A DNA stretch of 64,000 nucleotides, from the NCBI GenBank assembly GCA_027002265.1, contig JAMOTM010000077.1, forward strand, positions 1-64,000, in the 5' to 3' direction. The DNA is from Aquificota bacterium (GTDB lineage Bacteria > Aquificota > Aquificia > Desulfurobacteriales > DQVG01). Position numbers and translations under genes: made by a program. The notes beneath the pieces were generated by a model. The model ran no database searches. It was not told the origin of the DNA and was given only the letters and a program-made list of their open reading frames with translations. Position 1 is the first letter of the stretch, and each line of letters starts with the position of its first letter. Shown here in pieces: positions 58,931 through 64,000 of this stretch.

Positions 58931-60349
58931 ATGATACCAAGATATACTACAAAGGAAATGGGAGAAATTTGGAGTGATAAACGTAAATTTTATAACTGGT
59001 TAAAAGTTGAACTTGCGGTTTGTAAAGCTCAGGAAGAATTAAAAAGAATCCCAGAAAATACTACTTTAGAAATTGTAAAAAAAATTCTTCCTTATTTAGA
59101 ACCAAATTATCAAAAAGATTTAATAGAAACTTTAGAGCTTCCCTTAAAAGTAGTTAAGCAAGAGAAAATTTTTGATATAAAAAGAATAGAGGAAATAGAA
59201 AAAACTACTAATCATGATGTAATAGCTTTTTTAACTTATTTAGAGGAAATTTTAGGGGATATTTCAAAATATATTCATCTTGGTATGACCTCTTCTGATC
59301 TTGTGGATACAGCCTTTGCTCTTCAGATAAAAGATGCTTTAAATTTAATAGAAAAAGATATAGAGCAAACTTTAGAAATTTTAAAAACCTTAAGCTTAGA
59401 ACATAAATTTACCTCTTGTATTGGAAGAACTCATGGAATTCATGCTGAGCCGATGAGTTTTGGTCTTAAATTTCTTTTGTACTATAACGAGTTTAAAAGA
59501 CATCTTCAGAGACTTAAGGAGGGAAGAAAAAGATTCTACGCTGGAAAAATTTCCGGAGCTGTGGGAACTTTTGCTCATCTTCCACCTCAAGTAGAAGAAA
59601 GAGCATGTGAGATTTTAGATATTCCTTATGAGGAAGTTTCCAATCAAGTAGTTCAAAGAGATAGACATGCAGAAGTTTTAAACTTTTTGAGCTTAGTAGC
59701 TGCAAGTATTGAAAAAGTGGCCACTGAAATTAGACATCTTCAAAGAACCGAAGTTAGAGAAGCAGAAGAGCCCTTTAGAAAAGGTCAAAAGGGGTCTTCA
59801 GCTATGCCCCATAAAAAAAATCCTATTATTTGTGAGCGTCTTTGTGGACTTTCAAGATATGTTCGTTCAAATGCTATTGTAGGTATGGAAAATGTGGCTC
59901 TTTGGCATGAAAGAGATATTTCTCATTCTTCTACAGAAAGAATTATTTTTCCGGATAGCTTTATAGCTTTAGATTATATGTTTAAAAAACTTTTAGATAT
60001 TTTAAGGGATTTAAAAGTATATAAAAGAAACTTAGAAAGAAATTTAAATCTTTTAGAAGGTTTAGTTTTCTCTCAAAGGGTTCTTTTAGCTTTAATAGAG
60101 AAAGGTAAACTTAAAAGGCAAGAAGCTTATAAGATTGTTCAAGAAAATGCTTTAAGAGTTTGGGATATTTTAAATAATGATGATGTAAATAAATATAAAG
60201 AAGGTAATGAACTACTTTTTTATAAATTTTTAAAAGAAGATGAAAGAGTTAGAAAGATTTTAAGTGAAAAAGAATTAAAAGATCTTTTTAAAGTAGATTA
60301 TTATCTTAAACATATAGAAGATATTTATAAAAGAGTATTAACTACTTAA
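58931..60349 (+). CDS. purB: adenylosuccinate lyase
   Basis: MIPRYTTKEMGEIWSDKRKF, HLGMTSSDLVDTA, RTHGIHAEP, GSSAMPHKKNPI, HSSTERIIFPD. Confidence 0.96.
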   Translation: MIPRYTTKEMGEIWSDKRKFYNWLKVELAVCKAQEELKRIPENTTLEIVKKILPYLEPNYQKDLIETLELPLKVVKQEKIFDIKRIEEIEKTTNHDVIAFLTYLEEILGDISKYIHLGMTSSDLVDTAFALQIKDALNLIEKDIEQTLEILKTLSLEHKFTSCIGRTHGIHAEPMSFGLKFLLYYNEFKRHLQRLKEGRKRFYAGKISGAVGTFAHLPPQVEERACEILDIPYEEVSNQVVQRDRHAEVLNFLSLVAASIEKVATEIRHLQRTEVREAEEPFRKGQKGSSAMPHKKNPIICERLCGLSRYVRSNAIVGMENVALWHERDISHSSTERIIFPDSFIALDYMFKKLLDILRDLKVYKRNLERNLNLLEGLVFSQRVLLALIEKGKLKRQEAYKIVQENALRVWDILNNDDVNKYKEGNELLFYKFLKEDERVRKILSEKELKDLFKVDYYLKHIEDIYKRVLTT

Positions 60350-60368
60350 AAGGAGTATTTAGGTAATT

Positions 60369-61277
60369 ATGTCTAAAAATAAGAAACTAAAAGAAGGTAT
60401 TATTACGGAAAAAATTGCAGGAAAGCTTGAGGTTTATACTTTTGAAAATGGTAAAACTTATCTTGGGATTCCAAGAGGAAAATTAAGAAGAAAAGTAAAA
60501 ACTCTATATGCTGGGGATTTTGTTTCCGGAGTTGAAATAGATGAAAATACTTTTGCAATTGAAGATGTGAAAGAAAGAAAAAATTTATTAATTCGTCCAA
60601 AGGTTGCAAATGCTTCAAAAGCAATTATTGTTCAAACTCTAAAGCGTCCAGAATTTATTCCTTTTCTTTTAGATTCTTTACTTGTAGCTTATGATTACTA
60701 TGGTCTTGATCCAATAATTGTATTTAACAAAATAGATATTTTAAATGAAGAAGAAAAAAAAGAACTTGAAAAAATAAAAAAGATATATCAAGATGCTGGG
60801 TATAAGGTATATTTAGTAAGTGCGAAAGAAAGAATAGGTATAGAAGAATTAAAAAAAGAATTTGATAAAGATATTTGTATTTTAGCAGGCCCCTCCGGGG
60901 TAGGAAAAAGCTCTATATTATCTGCTTTAACAGGTTTAAATTTAAAAGTTCAGGAAGTTTCTGAAAAAACAGAAAGAGGAAGGCATACTACTACAGGAGT
61001 AAAGCTTTATCCTTTTGGAAAAAATTCTTTTATAGGGGATACTCCGGGATTTTCAAAAATAGATGTTTTAGAGATTATGGATGAAAAGGAAGTTCCAAAA
61101 CACTTTAGGGAATTTTTAAAATATAAGTGTCCTTATAAAAATTGCACTCATATATATGAGGAAGATTGTGAAGTAAAAAAGGCTTTAAAACGTGGAGAAA
61201 TTTCTTTAGAAAGATATAAATCTTATTTAAAAATGCTTAAGAAAAATATTCCTTTGGAAGAAATTTTAAAGGATTAA
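60369..61277 (+). CDS. rsgA: ribosome small subunit-dependent GTPase RsgA
   Basis: OB domain; circularly permuted GTPase motifs VFNKIDIL, AGPSGVGKSSILSAL, GRHTTTGVKLYPF, IGDTPGFS. Confidence 0.94.
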   Translation: MSKNKKLKEGIITEKIAGKLEVYTFENGKTYLGIPRGKLRRKVKTLYAGDFVSGVEIDENTFAIEDVKERKNLLIRPKVANASKAIIVQTLKRPEFIPFLLDSLLVAYDYYGLDPIIVFNKIDILNEEEKKELEKIKKIYQDAGYKVYLVSAKERIGIEELKKEFDKDICILAGPSGVGKSSILSALTGLNLKVQEVSEKTERGRHTTTGVKLYPFGKNSFIGDTPGFSKIDVLEIMDEKEVPKHFREFLKYKCPYKNCTHIYEEDCEVKKALKRGEISLERYKSYLKMLKKNIPLEEILKD

Positions 61278-62056
61278 AGGGGAAGAAGTTTTATTTTATG
61301 TTTTTTACAAAATTCTTTAAATTTTTCTTTGTTTACGATTAAAACTTTATTTTTTTCTAAAACTAAAGTATTTGCTCGAGCTTTAAGCATAGTTTCTAAA
61401 GTTTTTATTCCAACTGTAGGAATATCAAAATCTAAACTTTGATTAGCTCGGGCAGCTTTACAAACTGTTAATTTATCTTCTTTTGTCAATTTAGATGCCC
61501 TTAAAATAGTTTCATCCGTTCCTTCAATAGCTTCCATGGCAAGAACCACTTTATCTTTCAAAACTACAGTTTGACCTACATCTTTGGAAGCTAAGAATTT
61601 TGCTATTTCCATTCCAAACCTTGCATTTTCAAGTTCATTTTCATTAAAATTTCCTATTTTATCTTCTTTTTTCACAAGTGCGTTTTCAATATATTCTTTT
61701 GGATAAATAACTTCTATATTTTCCTTTTTTAAAATCTCTTTTATTTTCTCAAATATTTTTTCAGGTCTTTTGTCTTTTAAAGAAAAAAGTAATTTTAAGG
61801 TAAAAAAGTTTAATGGAATTTTATTAAATGTTAATCTTTGATCAAATTTTCCTATGAAAAATACTTTATTTATATTTCTTTTTTTTAAAATACTTATAAC
61901 TTTTTTAATATCTATTTTGTTTAACCAGATTACATTCGGAAATTCCTTTAATTTTTCCTCAGATATACCTTCAAATGCTATTACAAATATATCATTTTTA
62001 TAGAAATTTAAAATATCTGTAACGATTTCCCCTTTACCGGCAATTAAGGCTTCCAT
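61274..62056 (-). CDS. lpxI: UDP-2,3-diacylglucosamine pyrophosphatase LpxI (DUF1009)
   Basis: KVFFIGKFDQRLTF, VLAMEAIEGTDETILRAS, DFDIPTVGIKTLETM. Confidence 0.9.
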   Translation of the reverse strand: MEALIAGKGEIVTDILNFYKNDIFVIAFEGISEEKLKEFPNVIWLNKIDIKKVISILKKRNINKVFFIGKFDQRLTFNKIPLNFFTLKLLFSLKDKRPEKIFEKIKEILKKENIEVIYPKEYIENALVKKEDKIGNFNENELENARFGMEIAKFLASKDVGQTVVLKDKVVLAMEAIEGTDETILRASKLTKEDKLTVCKAARANQSLDFDIPTVGIKTLETMLKARANTLVLEKNKVLIVNKEKFKEFCKKHKIKLLPL

Positions 62057-62209
62057 CTTAACCTCTTGATTTTATTTAGTTTGGTATTATAATTATAATC
62101 AATAGTAAAGATTTCTTTTTATTTTCATATATACACAAAGTTAGAAAAGATTAAACGTCCTTAAGATTCTTACCAAATACAAAAATTTAGAAAAAGAAGG
62201 AGGCTTTTT

Positions 62210-63319
62210 ATGCATATTCCAGGTTATAAAACTTTGGAAGAAATAGAAAAAGAATTTAATATAAAATTTGACGAAGAAGAAAAAAGAAAATTAAATGAAA
62301 TTCTAAAAATTCACCCTATGTTTATTCCTACCTACTACGCAAAGCTTATAAATTGGGGGGATGAAAATGATCCTATAAAAAGAATCATATTCCCCTCGAT
62401 TTATGAGCTTTCCGAGGAAGGAGAATATGATACAAGCGGAGAAAAGGAAAATACAGTTTTAACTGGTCTTCAGCATAAATACAAAGAAACTGTTCTTATT
62501 TTAGCTACAAATAGATGTGCTGGATATTGTAGACATTGTTTTCGTAAAAGACTTGTAGGAATTCCAACGGAAGAAACTATAAAAATTTTTGATGAAGCAG
62601 TTAAATATGTCAAGGAACATAAGGAAGTAACAAATGTTTTAATTTCTGGTGGAGATCCCCTAGTTTTACCTAGCGAGGTTTTAGAAAATTTCATTGCAAA
62701 ACTTTCTGAAATTCCTCATTTAAGATTTATAAGAATAGGAAGTAGAGTTCCGGTTTTTTATCCTATGAGAATTTATGAAGATAAAAAACTACTTGAGATG
62801 TTAAAAAAATATTCTACCCCAAATAGAAGAATATATTTGGTAACTCACTTTAATCATCCTAAAGAAATAACAGAGGAAAGCAAAAAGGCTATAGATGCTC
62901 TTTTAGATAGCAAAGTAATTACAAGTAATCAAACTGTTCTTTTAAAAGGCGTAAATGATGATCCTAAAGTTTTAGCTGAGCTTATGAAATCCTTGGTTCA
63001 AATAGGTGTAGTTCCATATTACGTATTTCAGTGTCGTCCGGTTAAAAGGGTTAAATCTCATTTTCAAGTTCCATTAAAAGAAGGTTATAAGATTGTAGAA
63101 GGTGCAAAAAGAAATTTAGATGGTCATGCAAAAAGATTTAAATATATAATGTCTCATAAAACTGGGAAAATAGAAATTGTAGGTTTAGACGAAGAAAATG
63201 ACATTATTTATTTAAAATATCATCAAGCTAAAGATGATAAAAATGTTGGAAAGTTTTTTGCAAAAAAATTAACCCCAAACGCTGGTTGGCTTGATGATTT
63301 AAAGGATTTGGAAAAATAG
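62210..63319 (+). CDS. kamA: KamA-family radical SAM protein (lysine 2,3-aminomutase-like)
   Basis: TNRCAGYCRHCFRKRLVG, LISGGDPLVLP, RIGSRVPVFYPMRI, PYYVFQCRPVKR. Confidence 0.85.
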   Translation: MHIPGYKTLEEIEKEFNIKFDEEEKRKLNEILKIHPMFIPTYYAKLINWGDENDPIKRIIFPSIYELSEEGEYDTSGEKENTVLTGLQHKYKETVLILATNRCAGYCRHCFRKRLVGIPTEETIKIFDEAVKYVKEHKEVTNVLISGGDPLVLPSEVLENFIAKLSEIPHLRFIRIGSRVPVFYPMRIYEDKKLLEMLKKYSTPNRRIYLVTHFNHPKEITEESKKAIDALLDSKVITSNQTVLLKGVNDDPKVLAELMKSLVQIGVVPYYVFQCRPVKRVKSHFQVPLKEGYKIVEGAKRNLDGHAKRFKYIMSHKTGKIEIVGLDEENDIIYLKYHQAKDDKNVGKFFAKKLTPNAGWLDDLKDLEK

Positions 63320-63439
63320 GTTTATCGTTTGCAAGGAAATTAACTTTATTACATTCGTTACTATTATTAAAGTCTTATTTTTTTCTTTAACGCTTAAAAT
63401 AAAGGTATGTAGTTATGTTATTATAATAAGCCAAGATTT

Positions 63440-63996
63440 TCAAATCACTTTCCAAATATCTTCTACATTTAAAGAAATATTACAACCTGTAGATAGCTCA
63501 AAAGTGAGATTATCCTTATCATTTTCAAAAACTTTATGGTATTTTCCATCAATTAATTTAAAAACTCTCACTTTTCTCACATTTGGATAGATAAGAACAT
63601 AGTATTTAACACCTTCTTTTTGATAGATTTTGAATTTTAACTCTTCGTCCTTTAACGCGGTGGATTTTGAAACAACTTCTATTACTATTTCTGGAGGAAA
63701 TTTAATATAATTTTTAAATTTAAAGCAAGTAACAACTATAATTAACAACTATAATCCGGTCTTACTATTGTATGTTCGTTTATAATCCAATCAAGCTTTG
63801 CATAAACATAACATTTATTTTTGCAATTATCCATTTGATTCAGAAATTGACGAGCTATTTCTAAAATAATAGCTTGATGGAATGCAAAGGGGGAGGGAGA
63901 CATAGCAAAAGGAATACCTTCAATAAGTTCCCAATCTCCTTCCCAACTCAAGTAATCTTCTATAGTATATTTTGGAAAAAATCTTGCTGGATTCAT
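63440..63996 (-). pseudogene. Uma2-family endonuclease gene split into two frames
   Basis: ORFs 63742-63996 (YTIEDYLSWEGDWELIEGIPFAMSPSPFAFHQ...VRPDYSC*) and 63440-63748 (...FPPEIVIEVVSKSTALKDEELKFKIYQKEGVKYYVLIYP) together match one Uma2 domain. Confidence 0.75.
63730..63755. repeat. perfect 13-bp tandem duplication TAACAACTATAAT x2 at the Uma2 break
   Basis: 63730-63742 and 63743-63755 identical. Confidence 0.95.
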
Positions 63997-64000
63997 AAAA

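Noticed and set aside
63440-63996. Two separate small genes, possibly a toxin-antitoxin pair
   Set aside because: Together the two translations make one Uma2 domain broken by a frameshift at a 13-bp duplication.

Overview
AT-rich (roughly 30% GC), densely coded bacterial chromosome segment. It is mostly housekeeping and core metabolism, with no integrase, transposase or phage block recognised. Gene content suggests an anaerobic thermophile, possibly Thermodesulfobacterium-like (inference only): trimeric [FeFe]-hydrogenase HydABC, HydE, HypD, archaeal-type FBP aldolase/phosphatase, LpxI/KdsC, an orphan PorB, an HdrB-like CCG protein and KamA. A six-tRNA cluster (His, Leu, Gly, Cys, Arg, Leu) has two consensus promoters. 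Accessory content is small: a degenerate 5-repeat CRISPR array with no cas genes in the window, and a broken Uma2-family gene at the right edge with a perfect 13-bp tandem duplication at the break. I did not find a convincing multi-gene novel system. The observations most worth checking are: (i) a UvrA lacking about 100 residues between its zinc modules; (ii) a DraG/ARH-family protein that has lost its metal-ligand motifs; (iii) a chemoreceptor with about six tandem HAMP-like modules and an N-terminal Cys domain; (iv) a compact HydB lacking the domains linked to bifurcation; (v) the CRISPR array with a GC-rich leader-proximal spacer and leader hairpins; (vi) a bacterial AK6/Fap7-like kinase. 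All family calls come from reading the translations, with no database search.
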